From the NCBI RefSeq assembly GCF_932526225.1, contig NC_064046.1, positions 12,631,208-12,695,207 on the forward strand: a stretch of 64,000 nucleotides of DNA, in the 5' to 3' direction. The notes beneath the pieces were generated by a model that worked only from the letters and a program-made list of their open reading frames with translations, had not been told where the DNA came from and did not search any database. This stretch comes from Nematostella vectensis (lineage: Eukaryota; Cnidaria; Anthozoa; Actiniaria; Edwardsiidae). Of this stretch, positions 1 through 9,586 are shown piece after piece. The first letter of the stretch is position 1, and each line of letters begins with the position of its first letter. The position numbers were made by a program, and so were the translations under genes.

Positions 1-54
1 AAAACACGCAACTACAAAAAAATCCCTCCCCCTGTCACCCTCTTATGTTTTCCG

Positions 55-219
55 GCGGCGTAGCCAGGATTTTTAACAGGAGGGGGCCCGCCCTTTCAAG
101 GCATTTTCTCCTGTGTTTTAGATTGTCCCATACATTTACTTTATTTTTCGCTGCTAGAAAGGAGGGGAGGCTGACCCCCTGGGCCACCCCCCTGGGCCAC
201 CACCCTGGCTACGCCCCTG
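55..219. repeat. Short interspersed element with inverted ends
   Basis: The left end (GGCGTAGCCAGG, 57-68) is the inverse of the right end (CCTGGCTACGCC, about 204-215). The body is C/G-run rich and has no convincing coding content. This is the pattern of a miniature inverted-repeat element. No target duplication was identified. Confidence 0.5.
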
Positions 220-265
220 TTTTCTTACATTAAAATTAAATTTTTTTTTCTTTTTATCATTCAAG

Positions 266-340
266 GCACAGGACAACTACATTAAAACTCTGCGTCACAA
301 GTACTCGGACCTACAGCAGTACGTGACGTCAACAGAAGAG
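266..340 (+). CDS. Possible internal exon of an unknown host gene
   Basis: A 75-base block is preceded by a pyrimidine-rich tract ending in TTCAAG and followed by GTAAGG, so it has good acceptor and donor signals. Only one of the three frames is open. It gives a 25-residue polar, helix-prone peptide containing TLRHKYSDLQQ, which looks like coiled coil. The other exons would lie left of the window or at 877-966. The gene is not recognised. Confidence 0.4.
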
Positions 341-876
341 GTAAGGCTATCATCAGTCTTATTAAAACAAAATAAAAAAAACGCTTTAGCTCTGGAATAT
401 AGGAAAAGGTCATTATTTATTGGGGCTGCTAAGTTGATTTTTTTTCCGTTAAAAAATCAAAATTAAAAAAGGTCCTCCCCCAGAACAAAAAGGTGCTAAA
501 TCCATCAACTTCTTCCATGTAAACTTTCGCTCGTATTGTTACTTTTTCTTGAAATATAGTCAAGTCGTGAGATGCTTTTTACAGGAGAAACCAAAAAATT
601 ATGACCGTATAAATACTCTCGCTACCGTTCCGTGCTGTACAAAAAAGTGGGATTGGGGACTCACTTTGTCACGAAAAAAATGTTTTATTTTTTTTTGTGT
701 AAATGTGTAACCATTGTCACTAGGAGCGCCGACACAAGACTCCGTTAAGGGTCGATTACAGTTCCACATGTCGAAACAAGACATTCTTGACGACTGTTTT
801 GTTTTGATATTCTAATTATGATATGCTTGTTGTACGCCTCGTAGCTGTTGGTTATGTGCAAGCTTTTTCGTTTCAG
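341..876. other. Intron-like non-coding DNA
   Basis: AT-rich sequence between the two candidate exons. Short ORFs here have no coding character. Nothing else was recognised. Confidence 0.4.
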
Positions 877-966
877 AAATATTTCTACTCCCTTGTTATC
901 GGTGTCAAGTTGAACATGGCGGTTTGCGGTCATCGGATCGATCAGATCAACCAACTCAAACCAATG
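877..966 (+). CDS. Weak candidate exon
   Basis: This 90-base block lies between CTTTTTCGTTTCAG and GTATGC. Its length is a multiple of three, so it could be joined in phase after the 266-340 exon. Two frames are open and neither peptide resembles anything I know. The call rests on splice signals alone. Confidence 0.18.
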
Positions 967-1039
967 GTATGCACATTTAATTTGATTCTCTATTCATTCG
1001 ACTAGACTTGTGTTTTTGCTCTATTTATTGGCTCAAACC

Positions 1040-3772
1040 AATGTTACACGCATTTTAGGCAATGATACACGCATTTAAGCTATGATACACACATTTTAGG
1101 CAATGATACACGCATTTAAGCTATGATACACACATTTTAGGCAATGATACACGCATTTTAGGAAGTGATACACGCATTTTAGGCAATGATACACGCATTA
1201 GGCAATGATACACGCATTTAAGCTATGATACACACATTTTAGGCAATGATACACGCATTTTAGGAAGTGATACACACATTTTAGGCAATGATACACGCAT
1301 TTTAGGAAGTGATACACGCATTTTAGGCAATGGTACACGCATTTTAGGCAATGATTCACGCATTTTAATCGATGGTACACGCATTTTAGGCAATGGTACA
1401 CGCATTTTAGGCAATGATACACGCATTTTAGGCAATGGTACACGCATTTTAATCGATGGTACACGCATTTCAGGCAGTGATACACGCATTTTAGGCAATG
1501 ATACACGCATTTTAGGCAATGATACACTTAAGGCAATGGTACGCGCATTTTAGGCAATGATTCACGCATTTTAGGCAATGATTCACGCATTTTAGGCAAT
1601 GATACACGCATTTTAGGCAATGATACACGCATTTTAGACAATGCACGCATTTTAGGCAAGGTACACGCATTTTAGCCATTAGTACTTGCATTTTAGCCAA
1701 AAATAAACGCATTTTAGGCAATGATACACGCATTTTAGGCAATGATACACGCATTTTAGGCAATGGTACACGCATTTTAGGCAATGATACACGCATTTTA
1801 GGCAATGATACACGCATTAGGCAATGATACACGCATTAGGCAATGATACACGCATTTTAGGCAATGATTCACGCATTTTAGGCAATGATTCACGCATTTT
1901 AGGCAATGATACACGCATTTTCGCCAATGATACGCACATTTTCGCCAACGATAAATGCATTTTAGGCAATGATACACGCATTTTAGGCAATGGTACACGC
2001 ATTTTAGGCAATGATACACGCATTTTAGGCAATGATACACGCATTTTAGGCAATGATACACGCATTTTAGGTAATGATAAACGCATTAGGCTATAGTCAC
2101 GCATTTTAGCCACTGGTACACGCATTTCAGCCAATGGTACACGCATTTTAGGCAATGGTACACGCATTTTAGGCAATGGTACACGCATTTTAGGCAATGA
2201 TACACGCATTTTAGGCAATGATACACGCATTTTAGGCAATGATACACGCATTTTCGCCAATGATACACGCATTTTAGGCAATGGTACACGCATTTTAGGC
2301 AATGATACACGCATTTTAGGCAATGATACACGCATTTTAGGCAATGGTACACGCATTTTAGGCAATGGTACACGCATTTTAGGCAATGATTCACGCATTT
2401 TAGGCAATGATACACGCATTTTAGGCAATGATACACGCATTTTAGGCAATGATACACGCATTTTCGCCAATGGTACACGCATTTTAGGCAATGATACACG
2501 CATTTTAGGCAATGATACACGCATTTTCGCCAATGATACACGCATTTTAGCCAATAATAAACGCATTTTAGCCACTGATACACGCATTTTAGCAAATAAT
2601 AAACGCATTTTAGGCTATGATACACGCATTTTAGCCAATAATAAACGCATTTTAGGCAATGGTACACGCATTAAGGCTATAGTCAGGCATTTTAGGCAAT
2701 GATACACGCATTAGGCAATGATACACGCATTAGGCAATGATACACGCATTTTAGCCAATAATAAACGCATTAGGCAATGGTACACGCATTTTAGGCAATG
2801 ATTCACGCATTTTAGGCAATGATACACGCATTAGGCAATGATACACGCATTAGGCAATGATTCACGCATTTTAGGCAATGATACACGCATTAGGCAATGA
2901 TACACGCATTTTAGCCAATAATAAACGCATTAGGCAATGATACACGCATTAGGCAATGATACACGCATTTTAGGCAATGATACACGCATTAGGCAATGAT
3001 ACACGCATTTTAGCCAATAATAAACGCATTAGGCAATGATACACGCATTAGGCAATGATACACGCATTTTAGGCAATGATACACGCATTAGGCAATGATA
3101 CACGCATTAGGCAATGATACACGCATTTTAGGCAATGATACACGCATTAGGCAATGATACACGCATTTTAGGCAATGATACACGCATTTTAGGCAATGAT
3201 ACACGCATTTTAGGCAATGATACACGCATTAGGCAATGATACACGCATTAGGCAATGGTACACGCATTAGGCAATGATACACGCATTAGGCAATGATACA
3301 CGCATTAGGCAATGATACACGCATTAGGCAATGATACACGCATTAGGCAATGATACACGCATTAGGCAATGATACACGCATTAGGCAATGATACACGCAT
3401 TAGGCAATGATACACGCATTTTAGGCAATGATACACGCATTAGGCAATGATACACGCATTAGGCAATGATACACGCATTAGGCAATGATACACGCATTAG
3501 GCAATGATACACGCATTAGGCAATGATACACGCATTAGGCAATGATACACGCATTAGGCAATGATACACGCATTAGGCAATGATACACGCATTAGGCAAT
3601 GATACACGCATTAGGCAATGATACACGCATTAGGCAATGATACACGCATTAGGCAATGATACACGCATTAGGCAATGATACACGCATTAGGCAATGATAC
3701 ACGCATTAGGCAATGATACACGCATTAGGCAATGATACACGCATTAGGCAATGATACACGCATTAGGCTATA
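1040..3772. repeat. Satellite with 19- and 21-bp monomers
   Basis: Tandem array of a unit such as ACACGCATTTTAGGCAATGAT (21 bp) and a version lacking TT (19 bp), roughly 135 copies. The left two thirds are mostly diverged 21-mers, with variants containing AGCCAATAATAA, TTCGCCAATG or AAGCTATG. From about 3220 to 3770 the array is almost pure 19-mers. Because 21 is divisible by three, the 21-mer part reads open in several frames on both strands. Those ORFs (for example 1817-2608 minus) are repeat artefacts. Confidence 0.97.
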
Positions 3773-4232
3773 GTAACGCAGTGGCTGAATGAGGGGTAGC
3801 CGCTCAAGGTCTTGCGTCAGCTAAATTAGCTGTAGCTCTTAATTTTTTTAAATATCGCGAGAAAATGCTACCTTGACGAACAAATGACCTTCTAATCTTA
3901 ATTAAGATAGAAGAAACATTTATCGATGAATCGATGTCTTTGAAATAAATAAAAAATCCCCTTACTTGTGTACAGTAGGACAACGCTGCTTTCGGTGACA
4001 CGCAAGTGTTACGCATATTAAAGTAAGCCGGTGACACAAATTCTAATATTATAGTCCAAAAGTTGTTAATGTTCTTATGAAAACAAAATCGGAAATTACA
4101 AATTCTAATGTGTCTTATTATCTACCCTCTTCGTTCTCTGTACACAGCTGAAACCTCAGCATTCCCGTAGAAGGAAGTGGGCCCCGGCCTCCCGCTCACG
4201 GTCTTGTAAATACTAAATGAGCTTCCCGGCAT
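3773..4232. other. Non-coding spacer
   Basis: AT-rich sequence between the satellite and the first inverted repeat. The 77-codon minus ORF at 3804-4037 starts and ends without splice or family support. Nothing functional was recognised. Confidence 0.5.
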
Positions 4233-4490
4233 GCACCTATTTCATAAAAGGTTGCACTCGAGAATCAATGTGTCGTAGCCCGCGGGGGTTCATGGGTAGC
4301 TTATAAACGGCCGAATCTTGTATTTGAAAGCCATGGGAATGTCCATAAAAACATAAACAAGAGTTCTACAGCTTTTGAAACCTGTATTTGTATTTTATCC
4401 ACGCTTATTTGCTTATTTACTTGATACCCATGAAGCACTGCGGGTTACGATACACAGATTCTCGGAGTGCAACCTTATTTGAAATAGGCA
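4233..4490. repeat. Imperfect inverted repeat (foldback element)
   Basis: The arm at about 4233-4303 (core AAGGTTGCACTC, then TGTGTCGTA and TTCATGGGTA) is the inverse complement of the arm at about 4421-4490, with scattered mismatches and small gaps. The arms are about 70 bp with a ~120-bp loop. Weaker similarity may continue outward on both sides. This fits a decayed MITE or foldback element. Confidence 0.7.
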
Positions 4491-4917
4491 TATACTTCAT
4501 AGGGAACGATAAAAGGGCCTGACACTCGGGCTATTATTCTGTTTGAATTCAATCTGTTAAATGGCAAAAAAAAGCATTTAACTTCCTCTCCCTATAATTA
4601 TCCTTCGGAAGATGTTTACAATTGCGTTGCTTTTGTTACTAGGCGTTATTTGAGCGAGTGCGGAATCACGGAATCGCAATCGAACACTGGCCAAGCTGGG
4701 TGTCACGTGAGCTCGCGACAGCTTCCGCCAATAGCGAAGACTTACAGTGACTGTCACGTGATCTTGAGACAGCCTCATTTCTAGGTGTTAGCTATATTGG
4801 TCTATAGGGGAAAAGTGTGTACCGCCGCTAAACCCTCCGCCCCAAACGAAAGATGTACTGGTTTTTGGTTTTTTACTACTCCATTTTAATTTTGATAAAA
4901 AAAATCGTACACGTACG
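4491..4917. other. Non-coding spacer
   Basis: Contains two diverged copies of TGTCACGTGA followed by a GACAGC-like stretch (about 4700 and 4750). Otherwise no gene or element was recognised. Confidence 0.4.
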
Positions 4918-5197
4918 TTACTGTCGAATCCGTTGTATCGCGACGTCGAATCCGTTGTATCGTGACCCGCGTTTCCAAAACACGATTTGTTTTGGTTTTC
5001 TGTTCCGTCTGTAAAACCATTCTGAGCCAATAAAAGTCTCGCTTTGTGCACTTCCCTGGCTATCCTCTGGACGACAACTGCACCAGGCGAGAGATGGCAA
5101 GAATCTGATTGGCTTAGAATAATTCGACTGGCGGAACAGAAAATACAAATTGATGTTTTAAAAATTCGGCGTCGCGATACAACGGATTCGACAGTAA
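4918..5197. mobile_element. MITE with ~30-bp inverted repeats and TA flanks
   Basis: The left end TTACTGTCGAATCCGTTG is matched by the inverted right end CAACGGATTCGACAGTAA. About 33 bp pair with one mismatch. TA at both outer borders suggests a Tc1/mariner-type TA target duplication. A 21-bp piece of the left repeat (GTCGAATCCGTTGTATCG...) is present twice in tandem. The minus ORF at 4788-5249 crosses the element and is not a gene. Confidence 0.8.
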
Positions 5198-5266
5198 GAT
5201 AATTTTTCACTCTATATTGGTATTTAATTTGAGTAGAGGGGGGCACCACTAGTTAGTTGTTTCTAG

Positions 5267-5405
5267 TAGAGTGGTTTTCAAAAACCAGTGAAATACTATC
5301 TAGTTTATTTAGTACTAATACACTGTTATCTCTTTGTTCTCTTTTCTTCTGGCTTGACTGTTACACTTTAACATTTTGTTGCACGGGATTTTGAAAACCA
5401 CTCTA
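5267..5405. mobile_element. 139-bp MITE with TA flanks
   Basis: The terminal sequence TAGAGTGGTTTTCAAAA (5267-5283) is exactly inverted at 5389-5405. TA at both ends fits a TA target duplication, as used by Tc1/mariner-type transposases. There is no coding capacity. Confidence 0.8.
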
Positions 5406-5682
5406 TGTGTGATGTTACATACTGGTGGGGAAAATCCGGGGAACATTGATGTGGGTAAAGAGGGTTTTATACAATCATGGTTTTTATCGTTGAAAGGACA
5501 CAACTCAACGTAGTTTGATTATATCATGTAGATATTTTATAAAATGATTTTGCATGCCATTATTGTAAATATATATGTGACAAGCATAAAAACAATTTTA
5601 CGCAGGGTCTTTTTTTTTTTGCTTTCGCGCCACTCTCTTGATTACTAAAAGTATTCGCGAAATCAAAGTGACTGATAAAGCA
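5406..5682. other. Non-coding flank of the large element
   Basis: AT-rich host-like sequence up to the left terminal repeat of the Maverick-like element. Nothing recognised. Confidence 0.5.
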
Positions 5683-5873
5683 GGGGGGGCTGGGGGCTTT
5701 CAGTGAAACGAGTGGGAGGCGCGAATCGCCCCTTCGGGCCTCCCAGCCCCGTCTTAGGCTTGGGAGGGGCGCTGGGTCCCTCCGACCCCCCCAGCCCCAT
5801 TCCAGGCTGGGGGCTTTCAGTGACACCGAAACGCGTTTCGCGTAGATTAATAATTGCTGATTATTAATCTACG
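5683..5873 (+). repeat. Left terminal inverted repeat
   Basis: Matches the inverse complement of 16047-16234 with few differences. It starts in a G run and contains GGGGGCTTTCAGTGA twice (about 5692 and 5808), a perfect 14-bp palindrome CGAAACGCGTTTCG (5827-5840) and an inner hairpin, CGTAGATTAATAAT paired with ATTATTAATCTACG (5841-5873). A third diverged copy of the terminal motif (TTTCATAGAAACGAGTGGGA) lies just inside, at about 5958. Confidence 0.9.
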
Positions 5874-6128
5874 TCGGGACCACTTCGCGTAGATAAATAA
5901 TTAGCAATGGTTAGCAATCATTAATCCGCTGTCTATCAACAGCAGCGGGATTGGGGCCTTTCATAGAAACGAGTGGGAACCTTGCAATTAGACCCTCGTC
6001 TGTCCTGTAGTATATATACATCTGCACATGTGCATAGCATTGGGTTCGGCCGCCACCCTACGGAGCGCGGAATAACCGTTTTTCGGCCGTAAATTCAAAG
6101 CCGCTAGCGTGGCGTTTAAACCTGAGTT
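5874..6128. other. Non-coding subterminal region of the element
   Basis: Between the left terminal repeat and the first gene end. It holds the third terminal-motif copy and CGCTAGCG (6102-6109), an 8-bp palindrome that also occurs in the hairpin at 11345-11383. Confidence 0.5.
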
Positions 6129-6805
6129 TTACTCGAACACGCTCCCGAACTCCTCGCGAATTTCTCGCAGCCTCTTTTTCATCTTTTCTCGTGTCTCCAG
6201 GGAGGGCCCTTTCCTGCTTTTTTTCTCACACGATGCGAGGCCGTGTCGAGCTCTGATAGCGGCCTTGAGCGCGTAGTATCTCTCTTGCTCCCGAAGTATT
6301 AGCCGAAACTCTTCGTCTGAGATATACCCGTCTTGCAGAGCCTTAAGAGACCAGCTCGCTGATCGAGGTTTTCTTACTCTCCGCTAAAACCGTCGTGTCT
6401 TCGTGTTTAGCCACCCTGCTCGTAAGACCCCTAGAGACTATCCCCGCGCCCACGATACCGACCAGCCCAGCGACCCCTGCCAGCGGACCGCCGATCAGAA
6501 CCCCTATCCCACTCAAGGAGACCCCCACCCCGGCGCTGGAAAGCGCCCCTGCAGCGATGCCGGATGCCACAGACACAGCATGGGTAACGGCAAAGGCGCG
6601 CTTATACTTTTTCCGCACCTGTCGATGATGCGTTGTCTCGTTGTCTAGAACCGCCTGAGTGTCACATAATTTCTGGAGTCGGAAGCTTTGCACGTCGCCG
6701 CCGATGCTTGCCGGAACGGCAGGCGTCATGTGCGTACCCTTCGGGGGGGCAAACACTGGGAAGCGAGGGGTATATGGCACCACTGCTAACGTCGCTGTTT
6801 GCCAT
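6129..6805 (-). pseudogene. Hydrophobic Gly-rich membrane-type protein of the element, frameshifted
   Basis: Reads right to left from ATG at 6805. The N-terminus is proline-rich. After an apparent frameshift near 6770 comes the motif PKGTHMTPAVPAS, a charged stretch, and then a long Gly/Ala/Val segment (about 6440-6600) that could form two membrane helices. A second shift near 6343 (reading TCT TAA) separates the main 146-codon frame from a charged helical C-terminus with ISDEEFRLILRE, ending at 6129. Proteins of this layout occur in cnidarian Polinton-like elements. The function is unknown. No single open frame covers the gene, so it is probably dead unless the shift is programmed. Confidence 0.65.
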
Positions 6806-6821
6806 GCTTGTTATGTCGGAC

Positions 6822-7497
6822 CTAGGTTAGCTCTAATACGAGGCGAACAGGCTTGCCCTTAAAGTCCACCCGTCTACCGCGGTCATCCTTGATTCATATT
6901 TGGATACTCCAGACGAACTCAGAGGAAGATGCTGCGGCACAAACGGGGATGTCGGGTTCATAGACGACTTTCTCGTGCGGCCTCCCGCGGGTTTCTAAGC
7001 AAGCGAGAACGTTTGAAGGCTCGCCTAAGGAGAGGCATTGCGTGCGGTCTACGATATCGCAGCAGATGTAGAGGGCCTCTATTTTCGGCAAAGCCACCTT
7101 AAGTGGGGGCCCCCCCAAGGGCAGTGCGAGGCCCCGCTCTTCCAACTGATCGTCTTTAGCCTCTAGACGAAACAGTGCGCAAAGCTCGGCATTCAGGAAC
7201 GCAACGCCACTGGACATAAGCGCGATCTTCCCGGTGAGGGGATCCAGCTTCGCGGTCAGAATCTTGCTTTCAGCGCGGTTGATCGTTTCCACGATGGACT
7301 CGGCCGTGTGGTGCCCGGCTGGCAGAGTAGCGACGGGCGGGAGGGCGGCTTTAGTCGTTATCTGATGCTCCCGCTCGAGATTTTACCAGCTGTTAAACAG
7401 CGAGCATGCGGAGCGCCACGAAGCGTGGGCGCCTTATCGGTCGCTCGAAGAAGAGCGTCTGTTCGCCTTTGGTGAGCACAGTATGTAGGACCACCAT
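6822..7497 (-). pseudogene. Conserved structural-type protein of Polinton-like elements, interrupted
   Basis: Reads right to left. The possible start (ATG 7497) gives VVLHTVLTKGEQ. A stop/frameshift near 7395 leads into the frame EHQITTKAALPPVATLPAGH. The 132-codon body (6894-7292) includes ALYICCDIVDRTQ. An in-frame TGA at about 6892 interrupts a conserved tail (IKDDRGRRVDF) that ends at 6822. The pattern PPGHY..., a beta-rich body, LYxxCDIV and a final DDxGxxVxF strand is one I recognise from cnidarian elements, where it may be a minor capsid or penton-type protein. That role is inference. Only 17 bases separate its end from the next gene's ATG. Confidence 0.6.
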
Positions 7498-7539
7498 TGT
7501 GTTGAACACAGCCCGCCTTCGTGTTTAATAGGACTGAGC

Positions 7540-8123
7540 ATGGATTGGGAAGGCTGGCGGATGCTGAACGAGGAGGCGGTTGCCCGAAGGGAGGTGGAAG
7601 AGACGAAGAAGGCGGCAACTGCGGCGGGAGCCTCTATAGCCGAACATATCAAACACGCTATAGCCGAACAAGTCAAACGCGCAAAACCCGGTTTCCCTAG
7701 GTCTTTATCCCTCGCGCAAAAGCTACTCTACGCCGTGCCCGCGACCCCCGTGGAGAGCACGGCCTCAGACATCACCCCACTACTCACGCAGCTAGAGATA
7801 CACGTGGCTGAGGACAAATCATTCACGACTAAGGTCCGAGACATATTCAAAGAGACAGTAGTCACGCACAAGTCCGCCAAGGAGCCTCGCCGGTGGCTAT
7901 CGGAGCCTTCCTATGGGTACTGGCCACAGCAACTCAACTTTGCGGTCTGGTGCGCAACCGCCGGATGCGGGGTGTCCCTAACCGACCCCGCTTTCGCCAC
8001 GCTCCCCTCTGTCATCAGGGGGTTTCTAAGGTTTCACGTCTACTTTACCACGCGGAGGATACTCTACGAGCTCGGCGCCCCCTGCCTGGCGACAGCCCGT
8101 TCACGCAAAAAGGTAACCCCTGC
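7540..8123 (+). pseudogene. Truncated structural-gene candidate (N-terminal part)
   Basis: ATG at 7540 opens a frame with a charged Ala-rich N-terminus. It continues to a conserved block containing PQQLNFAVWCATAGCG and FLRFHVYFTTRRILYELG, which I associate with a large capsid-type protein of cnidarian Polinton-like elements (family assignment from memory, moderate). A one-base shift in the C run at about 8080 moves the frame to PGDSPFTQKGNP. Then the sequence passes directly into a different gene. The C-terminal half expected of such a protein is missing. It is divergent from the minus-strand gene at 6822-7497, with about 40 bases between the starts. Confidence 0.55.
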
Positions 8124-8566
8124 AAGACTACGAAAAGTCGAGAGAAATGGTAGGCAAGGCCCTGACTCACGACGACGTCAAACGCATGAGCGCCGAGGAG
8201 GTGAGGAAGTACGAGAAGCGATACGAGACCGCTCTAGCCAGCCGGACTACAGACGCCCTGGCAGACAGCTTTCTGAAGCTTACGACCAAGCTAGTAGGCA
8301 TGGCGCTGCCGATAGACAGTGTGGTCGATCTTCACAATGACCTAGTGTCCGACTACATCATCAACAACGAGCTCCGCACATTGTGCGGAAGCCTGTCTCT
8401 ACGCTGCGGTCGTTTGATGGGTTTAGCCGTCGGGGCGTTAGCACGTCATGTAAACACCGCCGGAACGGCAAGCGCTGACACGCGGTGTCAACACGAGGTA
8501 GCAGTCGCGGACTCACCAGTGGTTTGCCCGCAAACGCACAGTGGCGAGTCTGCCATCCCAGAGTAG
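8121..8566 (+). pseudogene. Second structural-region protein, N-terminus lost
   Basis: The open frame contains DYEKSREMVGKALTHDDVK, EVRKYEKRYETALASRTT and LCGSLSLRCGRLM, and ends at 8566. It is a helical, charged protein followed by a short hydrophobic segment. A first Met is available at 8147, but family-like sequence begins upstream of it, right where the 7540 gene breaks off. So the two genes seem joined by an internal deletion at about 8120. The function is unknown, and the tail after about 8460 is low-complexity and may not be original. Confidence 0.5.
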
Positions 8567-8619
8567 ACGTTCATTTGAAGGCTTGCCACTTCTTCAGCAA
8601 CCAATTAGTTGCATCACAA
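8567..8619. other. Short intergenic spacer in the element
   Basis: Just over 50 bases with no hairpin or clear promoter. Confidence 0.3.
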
Positions 8620-9219
8620 ATGGGGGAACCTCAAGGAAGTACTAGTGCCCATCATCTCGCGGAACCTGACAAACAAGCTGCGGAACAAGCTGCTCATGAA
8701 CCTGCACGTACGCCTTCGGCGTTGGCGGAGAGAATCACGAGCCCCGAACCACCCGCGACCCGACCTAAACACCCTGGGAGAGTCAAAGCTGGAAGGCGCT
8801 TGGCAGAGTGGAACCGACTTAACAGAGCGAAGAAAGAGACACTTCGTGTCGTGCAACACGTTGGGTCGCCGCTCGATAGCAAGCCGCAGGGACGCGAGGG
8901 CTTGCGCGCGCGCGCCGAAGGCATACACACACCAGTCCCGGAAAGCAACTCTGCTTGGTCGGCTAGCTCGGTTATCGGGGTCGCTGGTCTTCTAGTGTCA
9001 TTGATCGGCCTCTACACACGTAGGCGGGAGCTAGCTGCCGCGTTCACTCGTACACCAGCTGTTAACCAGCGAGCTACCGAAGGTACCAACGACGTGACTC
9101 CGCCCGCGAGGCCGCCGCTGGCGGCCGCACAGCAGACCAAGGATCGACCGCTTGCCGCTCCGGCGACAGCGCTTCGCGCTCCCGGACAGTGCAAATCTCG
9201 ACTGTTAGCAATGGAGTAA
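8620..9219 (+). CDS. Single-TM protein of the element
   Basis: ATG 8620 to TAA 9219, 199 aa, uninterrupted. Order: acidic, Ala/Glu-rich N-terminus; the basic motif HPGRVKAGRRLAEWNR (about residues 50-65); charged linker; one hydrophobic segment SSVIGVAGLLVSLIGLY (about residues 125-141) followed by TRRR; and a Pro/Ala-rich tail. The basic VxAGRxLAEWN motif plus a single TM recurs in cnidarian Polinton-like elements. The positive residues after the TM suggest a cytoplasmic C-terminus. A membrane or virion-associated role is inference. The frame continues upstream without a stop to 8485, but the 8620 ATG sits at the start of family-like sequence. Confidence 0.6.
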   Translation: MGEPQGSTSAHHLAEPDKQAAEQAAHEPARTPSALAERITSPEPPATRPKHPGRVKAGRRLAEWNRLNRAKKETLRVVQHVGSPLDSKPQGREGLRARAEGIHTPVPESNSAWSASSVIGVAGLLVSLIGLYTRRRELAAAFTRTPAVNQRATEGTNDVTPPARPPLAAAQQTKDRPLAAPATALRAPGQCKSRLLAME

Positions 9220-9272
9220 GCAGACATTTAAACACAAGGGCCCCACCCATATCCGCACGTCCGTGCATCGCA

Positions 9273-9494
9273 ATGTCGACGACGCAGCAAAGCAAGATTA
9301 CAAAGACCATACCGACGCCGCAGTCATAACCGGCCTCGTCGCCGATATCGGCTGGGTTGGGCGCAAGCTCTGCGCGAAGACTTCCCAAAGACCCCTCCGC
9401 GAACGCCATGAACTACGCAAAAATGACTGCCGCCGTTGCAGATGCTGTCGCTTTGAAGCGTTACCTTGAGGACCAGAAGATCCTGCCCATGTAG
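9273..9494 (+). pseudogene. Small conserved protein of the element, frameshifted
   Basis: ATG 9273 begins MSTTQQSKITK. The frame stops within 20 codons, while neighbouring frames carry VITGLVADIGWVG and then MNYAKMTAAVADAVALK followed by RYLEDQKILPM, ending at TAG 9492-9494. The pattern DIGWV... NYAKMT... ALKxYLExxKILP is one I recognise as a roughly 70-residue protein in related elements. At least two small indels are needed to explain it. A hairpin overlaps the stop codon. Confidence 0.55.
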
Positions 9495-9521
9495 TAGTGT
9501 ACTGTGGCACACTACTACATG
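9488..9521. terminator. Perfect 13-bp hairpin over a stop codon
   Basis: CATGTAGTAGTGT (9488-9500) pairs perfectly with ACACTACTACATG (9509-9521) around an 8-base loop. The stop codon TAG (9492-9494) lies in the left arm. It could act as a 3'-end signal; see the findings. Confidence 0.6.
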
Positions 9522-9586
9522 TGTAGGCCACGTATTAGACTCGTGTTCATGTATGTACACGTACACACAGCATCACACACTACTCG

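Noticed and set aside
1198-2667. Repeat ORFs with units like YHCLKCV and VSLPKMR, as Cys-rich or structural proteins
   Set aside because: They follow from the 21-bp satellite, are open in several frames on both strands, and fail as soon as 19-bp units appear.
1040-3772. CRISPR-like array
   Set aside because: There are no unique spacers between repeats, no cas genes, and the context is eukaryotic.
4788-5249. 153-codon minus ORF as a gene
   Set aside because: It spans a MITE with TA ends and has no family-like content.
5560-5826. 88-codon minus ORF and the 16049-16489 minus ORF
   Set aside because: They run through the GC-rich terminal repeats of the element.
7434-7676. Minus ORFs across the start of the 7540 gene
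   Set aside because: Shadow frames; the recognised frames are 7540 plus and 7497 minus.
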